Of a DNA stretch of 14,165 nt, positions 4,090 to 13,277 are shown piece by piece. The notes beneath the pieces are model-generated. The model worked only from the letters and a program-made list of their open reading frames with translations, made no database searches and was not told where the DNA came from. Position 1 is the stretch's first letter, and each line of letters opens with the position of its first letter. Source of the stretch: Candidatus Glassiibacteriota bacterium (GTDB taxonomy: Bacteria > Gemmatimonadota > Glassbacteria > GWA2-58-10); contig JAUVUV010000013.1 in assembly GCA_030604975.1 (NCBI GenBank), forward strand, positions 1-14,165. The letters run 5' to 3'. The position numbers and the translations under genes were made by a program.

Positions 4090-7000
4090 ATGCTGAAGAA
4101 AAAACCGAAAACCATCTCGTTCGGAAAGTTGCAGCGGTCTATCGAAATGCCGCATCTGCTCAACATTCAGACGCAATTCTTTGATATGTTGCTGCAGAAA
4201 GACACGCCGCCTGAAAAAAGGAAGAACGTGGGGCTTCAGGCTGTGTTCAACGAGGTTTTCCCGATTGACGACTACCAGGACAACTTCACCCTGGAATTTG
4301 TCAAGTACAACCTGGGGGAGCCTAAATACACCGTGGAGGAGTGCCAGGAGCGGGACATGACCTATGCAATCCCGCTGAAAGCCGTCCTGCACCTGATCTC
4401 CAAGGAAACGGTCGGCGACAAGAAGAAGATTAAAGATATTATCGAGAAAGAGGTCTTCCTTGGCGAGTTGCCGCTGCTCACCGAATTGGGAACTTTCGTG
4501 ATCAACGGGGCTGCGCGGGTAGTTGTCAGCCAGTTGCACCGTTCACCTGGAGTTATTTTCGAGGAAACCACACACACCAATGGCCAGCGGCTTTTTTCGT
4601 CGCGGATTATTCCGTTCCGAGGCTCATGGGTCGAATTTACCGTGGACATCCACGATACCCTATATGTCCATATCGATAAAAAGAAAAAGTTCCCGGCCAC
4701 CACGCTCCTGAGAGTGCTGGGTTATCCGGAGAACAAGGATATTATCGAGCTTTTCTACCAGAAGACCTCGATTGCGCTGAAAAAACTTGCTGCCAAGAGC
4801 AAGCGCAAGCGGGATGCCTCTACCGGATATCTTCTGGCCGAGGAAATTGTCGATGAGGAAAGCGGGGAGGTAATTGCCGAACAAGGCCAGGAACTCACCT
4901 ATCAGGTACTCAAGACCCTGCAGGCGAAGAACTGCGACAAGATCGATGTCTACGTGGCCAAGACAAAGGGGCTGGATAACAAGATTATCAAGGACACCCT
5001 GCGCAAGGACAATTGCCACAACGAGGAAGAGGCGCTGGTGCGAATCTACAACGCCCTGCGCAACGGGGATCCGCCCAACCTCGATATCGCCAGGGATTTT
5101 ATCGATAAACTCTTTTTCAATCGCAAGCGTTACGATCTGGGAGCAGTAGGCCGCTTCAAGATCAACCAGCGCCTCGGCTTGGATGTCGCTGAGGATATCA
5201 CAACGCTGACACAGCAGGATTTCATCGAGGTCATCCGCTACTTGACACTTCTTACCGAGGGCCAGGGCGAGATCGACGATATCGATCACCTCGGCAACAG
5301 GCGGATCCGCTCGATTTGCGAGCTGATCGCCAACCAGATCAGCCTGGGACTGAATCGCATGTCCCGGTTGGTCAGGGAACGCATGAGCCTTCAGAACAGC
5401 GAGGGACTCGCTATCGATGACCTGGTCGATTCGCGGACAATCAGCGCGGTGATAAACGCCTTTTTCGGCTCCAGCCAGCTTTCCCAGTTCATGGATCAGA
5501 CCAACCCGCTGGCCGAGCTGACTCACAAACGGCGACTCTCCGCCCTCGGCCCAGGCGGCCTGACCCGCGAAAGGGCCGGTTTCGAGGTGCGCGATGTTCA
5601 CTACTCACATTACGGCCGCATGTGCCCGATCGAAACGCCGGAAGGTCCTAATATCGGCCTGATCACCAGTCTTACCACCTATGCGCAGATCAATGATCTC
5701 GGGTTTATCCAAACCCCGTACCGCAAAGTAGTCAAGGGACGGGTGACCGACGAAATCAGGTATATGGACGCTTTCGAGGAGGACAAATACGTTATCGCAC
5801 AGGCAAACGCTCCGCTTACCAAACAGGGACGATTCAAGGACAAGCTTGTCCTTACCCGCCTGCGCAATGACTTTATCCAGGTTACACCGGACAGGATAGA
5901 ATACATGGATGTGGCACCAGAGCAAATAGTGAGTATCGCTGCAGCCCTGATTCCGTTCCTCGAACACGACGACGCCAACCGGGCGCTGATGGGTTCCAAC
6001 ATGCAGCGCCAGGCTGTGCCGCTGCTCAATCCCGAATCGCCGATTGTCCGCACTGGCCTTGAAGAAAAGGTGGCCCGTGACAGCGGCACCGTGATTGTCG
6101 CCAAGCGCGGTGGAGTTGTGGAATACGTGGACGCCAACCAGATTGTCATCCAGGTCAACGAAAAAGAGCGCACTGAAAAGAATAACGTCTTCTCCAAAAT
6201 GCCGGAACAGGATGTTTACGAGATGCGCAAGTTCCAACGCACCAACCAGGATACCGCAATCAACCGACGTCCCCTGCTCGAGATCGGCGGGAAAGTCAAG
6301 AAAGGACAGATTATCGCCGACGGGGCCGCAAGCGATAACGGCAATCTCGCTCTCGGCATGAACGTGCTCTGTGCATTCATGCCCTGGTACGGTTACAATT
6401 ATGAGGATGCAATCGTAATCAGCGAGAAGCTGGTCAAGGATGATAAATTCACTTCGATCCATATCCAGGAACTTGAGGTCCAGGTGCGCGACACCAAGCG
6501 CGGCACCGAGGAAATCTCCTGCGAAATCCCCAACGTGGGAGAAGAGGCTGTAAGCAACCTCGATGAGCGCGGTGTGATCCGGATCGGGGCCAATGTATCC
6601 CACGGGGATATCCTTGTCGGTAAGGTCAGCCCCAAGGGAGAGACCGAGCTCAGCCCGGAAGAGCGCCTGCTCAAGGCGATTTTCGGTGATAAGGCCGGCG
6701 ATGTGAAAGACACCTCGCTTAAGGTCCCGCCCGGTATCGACGGTGTTGTGATCGATGTGAAAGTATTTAGCCGCCTGATCGACGATCCACTGATTATCGA
6801 CCAGAATGATGCGGCCGCGGAGACTCAGAGGCGAAAGGAACAGGAAAAGATCGCCGAGATCCACGAGTTCACCTACTCGGAGCTCGCAAAGCTGCTCAAG
6901 GGCCAGAAAGTAGTCTGCCTTTACAACAGGGAAACCCAGAAACAGGAATTCAAGGCAGGCAGGAAGCTGACCGCCAAGGATATTGACAACCTCAACTGGA

Positions 7001-7896
7001 ATAAGGTCGAGATCAATACGATCACTGTAGAGAACTCTACTGCGACAGAGAAGATCAAGAACCTTGTCACCGGTGCAGAAGAGAGGATTGAGAGTGTCCG
7101 CGAGTACTTCAAGCGGCAGATCGAGAAAATAAAAGCACCGGATGAACTTCCTCCAGGTGTCGTTCAGCTTGTCAAGGTTTACATCGCCGAGAAACGCAAG
7201 ATCGCGGTGGGAGACAAGGTGGCTGGACGCCACGGGAACAAGGGAATCGTGGCCAAGATCGTGCCGGAAGAGGATATGCCCTTCCTGCCGGACGGCGTTC
7301 CGGTGGAGATAGTGCTCAATCCCCTGGGAGTGCCCTCCCGGATGAATGTGGGCCAGATCCTCGAAACACATCTCGGCTACGCGGCCAAGCTTCTCGGTCT
7401 TTCTGTGGAGACCCCGGTGTTCCACGGAGCAAGTGAGCAGGAGATTTTCAAGTTAATGGAAGAAGCGGGTCTGCCTCCCAAAGGCAAGATACAGCTTCGG
7501 GACGGCAAGACCGGAAAGCTTTTCGATTACCCGGTCACCGTGGGCTATATCTACATGCTCAAGCTCAGCCATCTGGTGGAGGACAAAATCCACGCCCGCT
7601 CTATCGGGCCGTACTCGCTGGTTACCCAGCAACCGCTGGCCGGAAAAGCCCAGTTTGGCGGACAGCGGTTCGGTGAGAGGGAGGTCTGGGCTCTTGAAGC
7701 CCATGGCGCCTCGCACACTTTGCAGGAGATGCTCACAGTCAAGAGTGATGATGTGGTAGGGCGAAGCAAGGTGTACGAAGCGATTGTCAAGGGAGAGAAT
7801 TTGCCTGAGCCGGGTACTCCGGAATCTTTTAACGTACTTATCAAGGAGTTGCAGAGTCTCGGCCTGTCAGTGATACTCGGTCAGGAAGACGAATAG
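4090..7896 (+). CDS. rpoB: DNA-directed RNA polymerase subunit beta
   Basis: This is the beta subunit of RNA polymerase, which with beta' forms the catalytic cleft. The product is 1268 residues, close to Bacteroidetes RpoB. The rifampicin pocket at 460-486 reads GSSQLSQFMDQTNPLAEL then THKRRLSALGPGG. Residues matching E. coli D516, H526 and S531 are D469, H479 and S484, so it should be rifampicin-sensitive. T471 and A475 replace E. coli N518 and S522, as in Bacteroidetes. Active-site lysines are in GDKVAGRHGNKG (K1043, K1051). The C-terminal clamp anchor is GQRFGEREVWALEAHGA. A lineage insertion is seen near 215-305 (SI1-like). I chose ATG 4090, with AGGAG at 4073-4077 twelve bases upstream. 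An in-frame GTG at 4057 lies inside the long hairpin and lacks an SD. Confidence 0.97.
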   Translation: MLKKKPKTISFGKLQRSIEMPHLLNIQTQFFDMLLQKDTPPEKRKNVGLQAVFNEVFPIDDYQDNFTLEFVKYNLGEPKYTVEECQERDMTYAIPLKAVLHLISKETVGDKKKIKDIIEKEVFLGELPLLTELGTFVINGAARVVVSQLHRSPGVIFEETTHTNGQRLFSSRIIPFRGSWVEFTVDIHDTLYVHIDKKKKFPATTLLRVLGYPENKDIIELFYQKTSIALKKLAAKSKRKRDASTGYLLAEEIVDEESGEVIAEQGQELTYQVLKTLQAKNCDKIDVYVAKTKGLDNKIIKDTLRKDNCHNEEEALVRIYNALRNGDPPNLDIARDFIDKLFFNRKRYDLGAVGRFKINQRLGLDVAEDITTLTQQDFIEVIRYLTLLTEGQGEIDDIDHLGNRRIRSICELIANQISLGLNRMSRLVRERMSLQNSEGLAIDDLVDSRTISAVINAFFGSSQLSQFMDQTNPLAELTHKRRLSALGPGGLTRERAGFEVRDVHYSHYGRMCPIETPEGPNIGLITSLTTYAQINDLGFIQTPYRKVVKGRVTDEIRYMDAFEEDKYVIAQANAPLTKQGRFKDKLVLTRLRNDFIQVTPDRIEYMDVAPEQIVSIAAALIPFLEHDDANRALMGSNMQRQAVPLLNPESPIVRTGLEEKVARDSGTVIVAKRGGVVEYVDANQIVIQVNEKERTEKNNVFSKMPEQDVYEMRKFQRTNQDTAINRRPLLEIGGKVKKGQIIADGAASDNGNLALGMNVLCAFMPWYGYNYEDAIVISEKLVKDDKFTSIHIQELEVQVRDTKRGTEEISCEIPNVGEEAVSNLDERGVIRIGANVSHGDILVGKVSPKGETELSPEERLLKAIFGDKAGDVKDTSLKVPPGIDGVVIDVKVFSRLIDDPLIIDQNDAAAETQRRKEQEKIAEIHEFTYSELAKLLKGQKVVCLYNRETQKQEFKAGRKLTAKDIDNLNWNKVEINTITVENSTATEKIKNLVTGAEERIESVREYFKRQIEKIKAPDELPPGVVQLVKVYIAEKRKIAVGDKVAGRHGNKGIVAKIVPEEDMPFLPDGVPVEIVLNPLGVPSRMNVGQILETHLGYAAKLLGLSVETPVFHGASEQEIFKLMEEAGLPPKGKIQLRDGKTGKLFDYPVTVGYIYMLKLSHLVEDKIHARSIGPYSLVTQQPLAGKAQFGGQRFGEREVWALEAHGASHTLQEMLTVKSDDVVGRSKVYEAIVKGENLPEPGTPESFNVLIKELQSLGLSVILGQEDE

Positions 7897-8012
7897 ATCT
7901 GCGCCAAGTATCACTCCGTATCCTGAAATAATGTGTGTTAATGTTGAGAAAAAATAAATCTAATCGGTATCAGCTGAATTAACTTTTTAATTTTACCCCA
8001 GCGAAGGTACCC

Positions 8013-11000
8013 ATGATAGATCTGAAAAATCCACGCGGGCGCAACCGTAGCAGTTTTAAATATATTCAGGTCAGTATTGCCTCTCCTGATCAGATCAAAC
8101 AATGGAGCTACGGTGAGGTAACAAAACCTGAAACCATTAATTACCGTTCGTTCAAGCCCGAACGCGACGGCCTGTTCTGCGAGAAGATCTTCGGCTCTGT
8201 TAAGGATTGGGAATGCAACTGCGGTAAATACAAGGGTATCAGGTACCGCGGCGTGATCTGCGATAAGTGCGGCGTCCAGGTAACTCTTTCCAGGGTGCGC
8301 CGCGAAAGAATGGGACACATCCAGCTTGCGGTACCGGTGGCGCATATCTGGTTTTTCAAAAGCCTGCCCAGCCGCATGGGTTATCTGCTGGACATAGCCC
8401 TGCGCGATCTGGAAAGAGTGCTCTATTACGCCAAGTACGTGGTGATCGAACCCGGTAAAAGTAAACTTAAAAAGAAAGAGCTTATCGGGGAAGATGAGTA
8501 TCTGGAAATCGAGGAGCAGGAAATCGAGGGTTTCAGGGCGGGAATAGGTGCCGAAGGGATCAAAGAACTCCTCTCGGGGATCGATATCGAAGATCTGAGC
8601 AGTGAGTTGCGCTCCCTGGTGAAAGTCGAAACCTCCCCACACAGGAAGAAAAGCCTCCTGAAACGGCTCAAGGTTGTCGAGGCTTTACGCCTCAGCGGTA
8701 ACCGTCCCGAATGGATGGTTATGGATGTCGTTCCGGTGATTCCGCCGAACCTGCGTCCCCTGGTACCGCTTGAGGGGGGCAGGTTCGCAACCAGCGATCT
8801 GAACGACCTCTACCGCCGGGTGATAAACCGCAATAACCGCTTGAAAAAGCTGATGGAGATGCGCGCACCAGAGGTGATCCTGCGCAACGAAAAACGCATG
8901 CTCCAGGAGGCAGTGGACGCGCTGTTCGACAACGGACGACGCACACGTGTGGTGCGCGGCCGCGGCAAGCGGCCGCTTAAAAGCTTGAGCGACATGCTAA
9001 AAGGTAAGCAGGGACGTTTCCGCCAGAATCTGCTCGGCAAGCGGGTCGATTACTCCGGCCGTTCAGTGATCGTGGTTGGCCCTGAACTCAAGCTTCACCA
9101 GTGTGGCCTGCCCAAAATTATGGCTCTCGAACTGTTTAAACCATTCATTATCAGGAAGCTCGAAGAGAAAGGGTTCGTGCAGACAGTAAAGAGCGCCAAG
9201 AAGCTTGTCGAAAAGGAACGTCCCGAGGTTTGGGATATTCTCGAGGAAATTGTCCGTGATCACCCGATTCTGCTCAACCGCGCGCCGACACTTCACAGAC
9301 TCGGTATCCAGGCTTTCGAGCCGATTCTGGTCGAGGGCAAGGCGATCCGCGTTCACCCGCTGGTCTGCCCGGCGTTCAACGCTGATTTCGACGGCGACCA
9401 GATGGCGGTGCACGTGCCCCTGTCCTACGAGGCACAAATCGAATGCCGGGTCCTGATGCTCAGTTCGAACAACATCCTCCTTCCCTCCAACGGTATGCCT
9501 GTGGCCAGCCCGGGCCAGGACATAGTGCTCGGCTGCTATTACCTGACCCGCGAGCGGTACAAGGAAGACCCGGACTTCAAACCCCAGCGCTTCACCAGCG
9601 CGGATGATGTGATCATGCTTCTTGAAAACGGTTACCTCAAGCTCCATGACCCGGTGTTCCTGAAAGTGGAAGACCACTTCGAAAAAACCACGGTAGGCCG
9701 GGTGATTTTTAATCAGATCGTTCCCGAGGAACTTGGCTTTATCAACGAGGAAATGAAAAGGAGCGCTATAAGCAGGCTGGTCTTCGACAGCTGCGCCAGA
9801 TCCGGCCTGAAACATACGGTTGAATTTCTCGATGACCTCAAGGACCTCGGTTTCCGCTACGCCACCTGGGCCGGAATGACAGTCGGCGTGACTGACATGC
9901 TGATTCCCAAGCGCAAGGATGAACTGCTTACCTCTGCGCGCAAGGAAGTGGAAAACATTACCAAGGCATATCAGCAGCGGGCGATCACTGACGGCGAGCG
10001 GTATAATAAAATTATCGATATCTGGACGCATACCACCAGCGATGTAGCCAATGAAATGTTTATTGCCCTGCGCAAGAGTACCGAGGGCTTCAACCCGATT
10101 TACATGATGGCCGACTCAGGTGCCCGGGGAAGCCGCGAACAGATCCGCCAGCTTGCCGGTATGCGTGGCTTGATGGCTAAACCGCAGAAGAAGATTACCG
10201 GGCAGATCGGCGAGATTATCGAGGCACCGATCACCTCCAATTTCCGCGAAGGTCTCTCTGTGCTCGAGTATTTCATCTCGACCCACGGAGCCCGGAAAGG
10301 CCTGGCCGACACAGCTCTTAAAACCGCTGATGCCGGTTACCTGACCAGACGCCTGGTGGATGTCTGCCAGGATGTGACTGTCACCGAGGAAGACTGCGGA
10401 ACGATCATGGGCTTGGATATTTCCGCTCTCAAGGAAGGCGAGGAAGTGATCGAGCCTCTGAGCGACAGGATTGTCGGGCGAGTGGCGCTCGAGGATGTAT
10501 ATGATCCGATCAACAAGGACCCGCGCGGCAACCCGATCGTGATTATCCATGCTGGCGAAACGATCGGCGAGGAGGATGCCGTCAGGGCCGAGGAGAGTGG
10601 TATCGAGAAGGTGAGAATCCGCTCGGTTCTCACCTGTGAGTCCGAACGGGGACTCTGCCAGAAATGCTACGGCCGCGATCTGGCCACCATGCACACCGTG
10701 GAAATCGGTGAGGCGGTCGGTATTATTGCGGCCCAGAGTATCGGCGAGCCAGGCACCCAGCTCACCCTGCGCACCTTCCACTACGGCGGCACGGCAAGCC
10801 GTATCACTGCTGCCTCAAGGAAAGTTGCGCCGGTGGACGGCTCTGTCCAGTATGATGAAATCCAGACCGTCACCAATAGCCAGAAGCAGACAATCGTGGT
10901 CAGCCGCGACGGCGAAATTATTATCAAGGACTCCGAGGACCGGACCCGTGGCCGCGCGACTGTGCCTTATGGGGCGACACTCCATGTGGCCGACAGCGAG

Positions 11001-12113
11001 AAAGTCAAGCGCGTGCAGCTTCTTTTCGAGTGGGATCCGCACTCTAACCCAATCCTGACTGATGCTCCGGGTAAAGTGCGTTTTGACGACATCGCTGAGG
11101 ATATCACCCTGCGCGAGGAGCTGGACGAGATCACTGGCCGCCGTCAGCGCGTAATTATTGACGACCGCGAGAAAACTTACCATCCGCATATCGAAATTAT
11201 CGGTGAAAAGGGTAAAAAGATTCGCGATTATATAATTCCAACAGGAGCGCACCTTCAGGTCAACGATGGCGACAAGGTGGGTGCGGGAACCGTACTGGCC
11301 AAGCTCAGCCGCGAGATTTACAAAACGAGGGACATTACCGGCGGTCTGCCAAGAGTGGCCGAGCTTTTCGAGGCCCGCAACCCCAAGAATCCGGCTGTAA
11401 TTACCGAAATCGACGGGCGGGTGAGTTTTGGTAAAATAATCCGCGGGAACCGACAGATTATCGTTTCTCCTGAGGTCGGTGAGCCGCGCGAGTACCTGAT
11501 CCCATACGGTAAGCACCTGCGGGTGCACGAGGGCGATTGGGTCCGCTCAGGCGACCGTTTAAGCGAAGGCCCGATCAATCCCCACGACATTCTGCGGATT
11601 AAGGGGCCGCGGGCCGTGCAGGAGTACCTGCTCAATGAGATACAGGAGGTCTATCGCCTTCAGGGCGTGAAAATCAACGACAAGCATATCGGTGTAATCG
11701 TGCGCCAGATGCTTAACAAGGTGAGCATTGTCAACCCCGGTGATACCAATTTCCTCGAAGGAGAAAGCGTGGACAAGCACCTGTTCAGGCGGGAGAATGA
11801 ACACGTGATCAAGGAGGGCGGCGAGCAGCCGGCCACCAGTATGCCTATGCTGCTGGGTATCACCAAAGCAAGCCTCACCACGAGCTCCTTTATCTCAGCC
11901 GCCTCTTTCCAGGAAACCACGCGCGTGCTTACCGAGGCGGCAATCAAAGGAGCGCGGGACAATCTGCTCGGACTGAAGGAGAATATTATTATCGGGCATC
12001 CGATTCCTGCAGGTACCGGATTGCTGCGTTACAAAGACGTTATCTTTCCCAAGTCCGCTGAAGAGGAGGAGGCGGAGAAGGAAACGGCTATCGAGCAGGA
12101 AATTCAGCTCTGA
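8013..12113 (+). CDS. rpoC: DNA-directed RNA polymerase subunit beta'
   Basis: This is the catalytic subunit of RNA polymerase, 1366 residues. The N-terminal zinc site is C68, C70, C83 and C86 (CNCGKYKG, CDKCG). The catalytic magnesium triad is D458, D460 and D462 in NADFDGDQMAVH. The second zinc site is C795, C875, C882 and C885. The bridge helix and trigger loop region includes IIAAQSIGEPGTQLTLRTF up to T921. About 180 residues (roughly 927-1106) then interrupt the trigger loop before ITGGLPRVAELFEAR, which matches the SI3 insertion of Gram-negative polymerases. ATG 8013 has GAAGGT at 8003-8008. The 116-base gap to rpoB is AT-rich, with a weak all-AT hairpin at 7977-7992 and no gene. Confidence 0.97.
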   Translation: MIDLKNPRGRNRSSFKYIQVSIASPDQIKQWSYGEVTKPETINYRSFKPERDGLFCEKIFGSVKDWECNCGKYKGIRYRGVICDKCGVQVTLSRVRRERMGHIQLAVPVAHIWFFKSLPSRMGYLLDIALRDLERVLYYAKYVVIEPGKSKLKKKELIGEDEYLEIEEQEIEGFRAGIGAEGIKELLSGIDIEDLSSELRSLVKVETSPHRKKSLLKRLKVVEALRLSGNRPEWMVMDVVPVIPPNLRPLVPLEGGRFATSDLNDLYRRVINRNNRLKKLMEMRAPEVILRNEKRMLQEAVDALFDNGRRTRVVRGRGKRPLKSLSDMLKGKQGRFRQNLLGKRVDYSGRSVIVVGPELKLHQCGLPKIMALELFKPFIIRKLEEKGFVQTVKSAKKLVEKERPEVWDILEEIVRDHPILLNRAPTLHRLGIQAFEPILVEGKAIRVHPLVCPAFNADFDGDQMAVHVPLSYEAQIECRVLMLSSNNILLPSNGMPVASPGQDIVLGCYYLTRERYKEDPDFKPQRFTSADDVIMLLENGYLKLHDPVFLKVEDHFEKTTVGRVIFNQIVPEELGFINEEMKRSAISRLVFDSCARSGLKHTVEFLDDLKDLGFRYATWAGMTVGVTDMLIPKRKDELLTSARKEVENITKAYQQRAITDGERYNKIIDIWTHTTSDVANEMFIALRKSTEGFNPIYMMADSGARGSREQIRQLAGMRGLMAKPQKKITGQIGEIIEAPITSNFREGLSVLEYFISTHGARKGLADTALKTADAGYLTRRLVDVCQDVTVTEEDCGTIMGLDISALKEGEEVIEPLSDRIVGRVALEDVYDPINKDPRGNPIVIIHAGETIGEEDAVRAEESGIEKVRIRSVLTCESERGLCQKCYGRDLATMHTVEIGEAVGIIAAQSIGEPGTQLTLRTFHYGGTASRITAASRKVAPVDGSVQYDEIQTVTNSQKQTIVVSRDGEIIIKDSEDRTRGRATVPYGATLHVADSEKVKRVQLLFEWDPHSNPILTDAPGKVRFDDIAEDITLREELDEITGRRQRVIIDDREKTYHPHIEIIGEKGKKIRDYIIPTGAHLQVNDGDKVGAGTVLAKLSREIYKTRDITGGLPRVAELFEARNPKNPAVITEIDGRVSFGKIIRGNRQIIVSPEVGEPREYLIPYGKHLRVHEGDWVRSGDRLSEGPINPHDILRIKGPRAVQEYLLNEIQEVYRLQGVKINDKHIGVIVRQMLNKVSIVNPGDTNFLEGESVDKHLFRRENEHVIKEGGEQPATSMPMLLGITKASLTTSSFISAASFQETTRVLTEAAIKGARDNLLGLKENIIIGHPIPAGTGLLRYKDVIFPKSAEEEEAEKETAIEQEIQL

Positions 12114-12145
12114 TTTCCAGGCGCTTGGGCAAAGCGGATTGTGCC

Positions 12146-12218
12146 TCTGCCTGAATGCCTCTTTTATTCGAATTGATCCTTGATAAAGGCAGAAGGGAAG
12201 TGATGTTTTTGCCTTTAT
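12146..12218 (+). terminator. Terminator-like hairpin with a competing stem after rpoC
   Basis: Bases 12183-12195 (ATAAAGGCAGAAG) pair with 12206-12218 (TTTTTGCCTTTAT): thirteen pairs, two of them G-U, with a ten-base loop. The core GGCAGAAG/TTTTTGCC is flanked by an A-tract and a T-tract, as in a bidirectional intrinsic terminator, though only three G-C pairs hold it. A second pairing, TCTGCCT (12146-12152) with AGGCAGA (12187-12193), uses the same 5' arm and cannot form at the same time. The position between rpoC and the str genes fits a terminator or attenuator. Confidence 0.45.
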
Positions 12219-12234
12219 AAAGAAATTAATGTTA

Positions 12235-12263
12235 TTGACAATGATAGTTTTATTAAATAACTT
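12235..12263 (+). promoter_or_regulatory. Candidate promoter for rpsL-rpsG-fusA
   Basis: A perfect -35 hexamer TTGACA lies at 12235-12240, in AT-rich DNA just downstream of the rpoC hairpin and 50 bases before the rpsL start. With a 17-base spacer the -10 would be TAACTT at 12258-12263, a weak match. Several AT-rich alternatives have poorer spacing. The combination of an upstream terminator-like hairpin, a consensus -35 and an SD further down fits a separate promoter for the str genes. Confidence 0.35.
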
Positions 12264-12290
12264 ACCAAGCTTATACCTAAGGAGATTTTA

Positions 12291-12665
12291 TTGCCTTCGA
12301 TAAATCAACTGGTAAGACTTGGTAGGAAAACTATAAAATCAAAGACTTCCGCTCCTGCTCTGGCAGCTTGTCCGCAGCGCAGGGGTGTCTGCGTCCGCGT
12401 TTACACCACAACGCCGAAAAAGCCTAATTCGGCTTTGCGAAAGGTTGCCCGTGTACGACTGACCAACGGGTATGAGGTTACCTCCTACATTCCCGGCGAG
12501 GGCCATAATCTTCAGGAGCACTCGATTGTTCTCATTCGTGGGGGCAGAGTAAAAGATTTACCTGGGGTGAGATACCATATTATTCGCGGCACCCTGGATG
12601 CAAGCGGAGTCAGTGAGCGCCGCAAGAGCCGTTCAAAATACGGCTCCAAGAAACCGAAATCCTGA
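12291..12665 (+). CDS. rpsL: Ribosomal protein S12 (uS12)
   Basis: S12 sits at the decoding centre of the small subunit and controls accuracy. The 124-residue product is full length and aligns position by position with E. coli S12 in the core. It opens PSINQLVRLGRK and contains TTTPKKPNSALRKVARVRL and GGRVKDLPGVRYH. Lysines K43 and K88, where streptomycin resistance usually arises, are unchanged. D89, the residue methylthiolated by RimO, is present. Translation starts at TTG 12291, with AAGGAG at 12279-12284 six bases upstream; no ATG nearby gives a complete protein. The rpsG start follows the stop after only 11 bases, which suggests translational coupling. Confidence 0.97.
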   Translation: MPSINQLVRLGRKTIKSKTSAPALAACPQRRGVCVRVYTTTPKKPNSALRKVARVRLTNGYEVTSYIPGEGHNLQEHSIVLIRGGRVKDLPGVRYHIIRGTLDASGVSERRKSRSKYGSKKPKS

Positions 12666-12676
12666 GATTAGAGAAT

Positions 12677-13147
12677 ATGTCCAGAAGAAAGATGGCAGAA
12701 AGAAGAGAGATTTTACCGGACTCGCGCTACCAGAGCACTCTTGTTAGCAAGTTCATCAATAGCATGCTGCGGTGTGGTAAGAAGAGCAAGGCCGAGAACA
12801 TTTTCTACAAGAGCCTCGCTCTGGTGGAGGGGAAAACGGGACAGCCCGGCCTCAATGTTTTCAAGCAGGCTGTAAACAACGCAAAGCCTGCCCTGGAAGT
12901 CAAGAGCCGAAGAGTGGGTGGAGCGACTTACCAGGTGCCGGTCGAGGTCCGGCCCGAGCGCAGAACCGCTCTGGCTATCCGCTGGTTGATCGGCTTTGCC
13001 CGCGGGCGCAACGAAAAAACTATGTACGAGCGCTTGGCGGCCGAGATTCTGGCCTGCTACCGTAACGAGGGTAGCACAATCAAGAGAAAAGAAGATACCC
13101 ATCGCATGGCAGAAGCAAACAGGGCATTCGCCCATTACCGGTGGTAA
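12677..13147 (+). CDS. rpsG: Ribosomal protein S7 (uS7)
   Basis: S7 is the primary binder that nucleates the head of the 30S subunit and contacts E-site tRNA. The product has 156 residues, the usual bacterial length. It contains the family motif ILPDSRYQSTLVSKFINSMM-like segment (here ending SMLRCGKKSKAE), then GGATYQVPVEV, and it ends ANRAFAHYRW. The ATG at 12677 is preceded only by a weak purine stretch (GAGA), so it probably relies on ribosomes finishing rpsL. In E. coli S7 represses this operon through the long rpsL-rpsG gap. The gap here is 11 bases and cannot hold that site, so feedback, if any, must use another one. Confidence 0.97.
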   Translation: MSRRKMAERREILPDSRYQSTLVSKFINSMLRCGKKSKAENIFYKSLALVEGKTGQPGLNVFKQAVNNAKPALEVKSRRVGGATYQVPVEVRPERRTALAIRWLIGFARGRNEKTMYERLAAEILACYRNEGSTIKRKEDTHRMAEANRAFAHYRW

Positions 13148-13152
13148 GATTA

Positions 13153-13175
13153 CCGCCGCTGTATAGTAACGGTGG
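13153..13175 (+). other. Inverted repeat after rpsG
   Basis: CCGCCG (13153-13158) pairs with CGGTGG (13170-13175), six pairs with one G-U, around an eleven-base loop. AACTTCTTTTG follows, a poor T-tract interrupted near the stem. It starts five bases after the rpsG stop and could be a weak terminator or a 3' stabilising hairpin. Confidence 0.3.
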
Positions 13176-13200
13176 AACTTCTTTTGATGAGTGAGGGAGC

Positions 13201-13219
13201 AGAAAGCCGAAAGGTTTCT
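13201..13219 (+). other. GNRA-capped hairpin between rpsG and fusA
   Basis: AGAAA (13201-13205) pairs with TTTCT (13215-13219) and CC (13207-13208) with GG (13213-13214), with G13206 bulged. The loop is GAAA, a stable GNRA tetraloop. TTAATC follows. GNRA loops often dock into receptors or bind proteins, but the stem is short and chance cannot be excluded. Confidence 0.28.
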
Positions 13220-13243
13220 TTAATCTAGGTATCCTTTTTATTT

Positions 13244-13277
13244 GCCGCCCTCCTGAATGTTTGTGGGGCGGCCTTTT
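13244..13277 (+). terminator. GC-rich terminator-like hairpin upstream of fusA
   Basis: GCCGCCC (13244-13250) pairs perfectly with GGGCGGC (13266-13272) around a 15-base loop. The tail CTTTT follows at 13273-13277. An upstream T-rich stretch (CCTTTTTATTT) precedes it. It is the most GC-rich stem in the window and sits 53 bases before the fusA start. It probably terminates part of the rpsL-rpsG transcript. I found no clear promoter between it and fusA, so read-through (attenuation) is one way fusA could be expressed. Confidence 0.5.

Noticed and set aside
5461..5547. Rifampicin-resistance changes in RpoB (T471, A475)
   Set aside because: These residues are normal in Bacteroidetes-like polymerases, and the main resistance positions (D469, H479, S484) are wild type.
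5605..7425. 606-codon open frame on the - strand inside rpoB
   Set aside because: It is fully antisense to a clearly conserved rpoB region and has no recognisable domain. Long antisense frames are a common by-product of biased codon use in GC-rich genes.
7977..7992. Hairpin AATTAA/TTAATT in the rpoB-rpoC gap
   Set aside because: It is made only of A-T pairs in AT-rich DNA, too weak to claim as a terminator or regulatory element.
9063..10031. 322-codon open frame on the - strand inside rpoC, with similar ones at 4660-5601 and 10815-11528
   Set aside because: All lie opposite conserved polymerase sequence, show no family motifs and no operon context, and behave as shadow frames.
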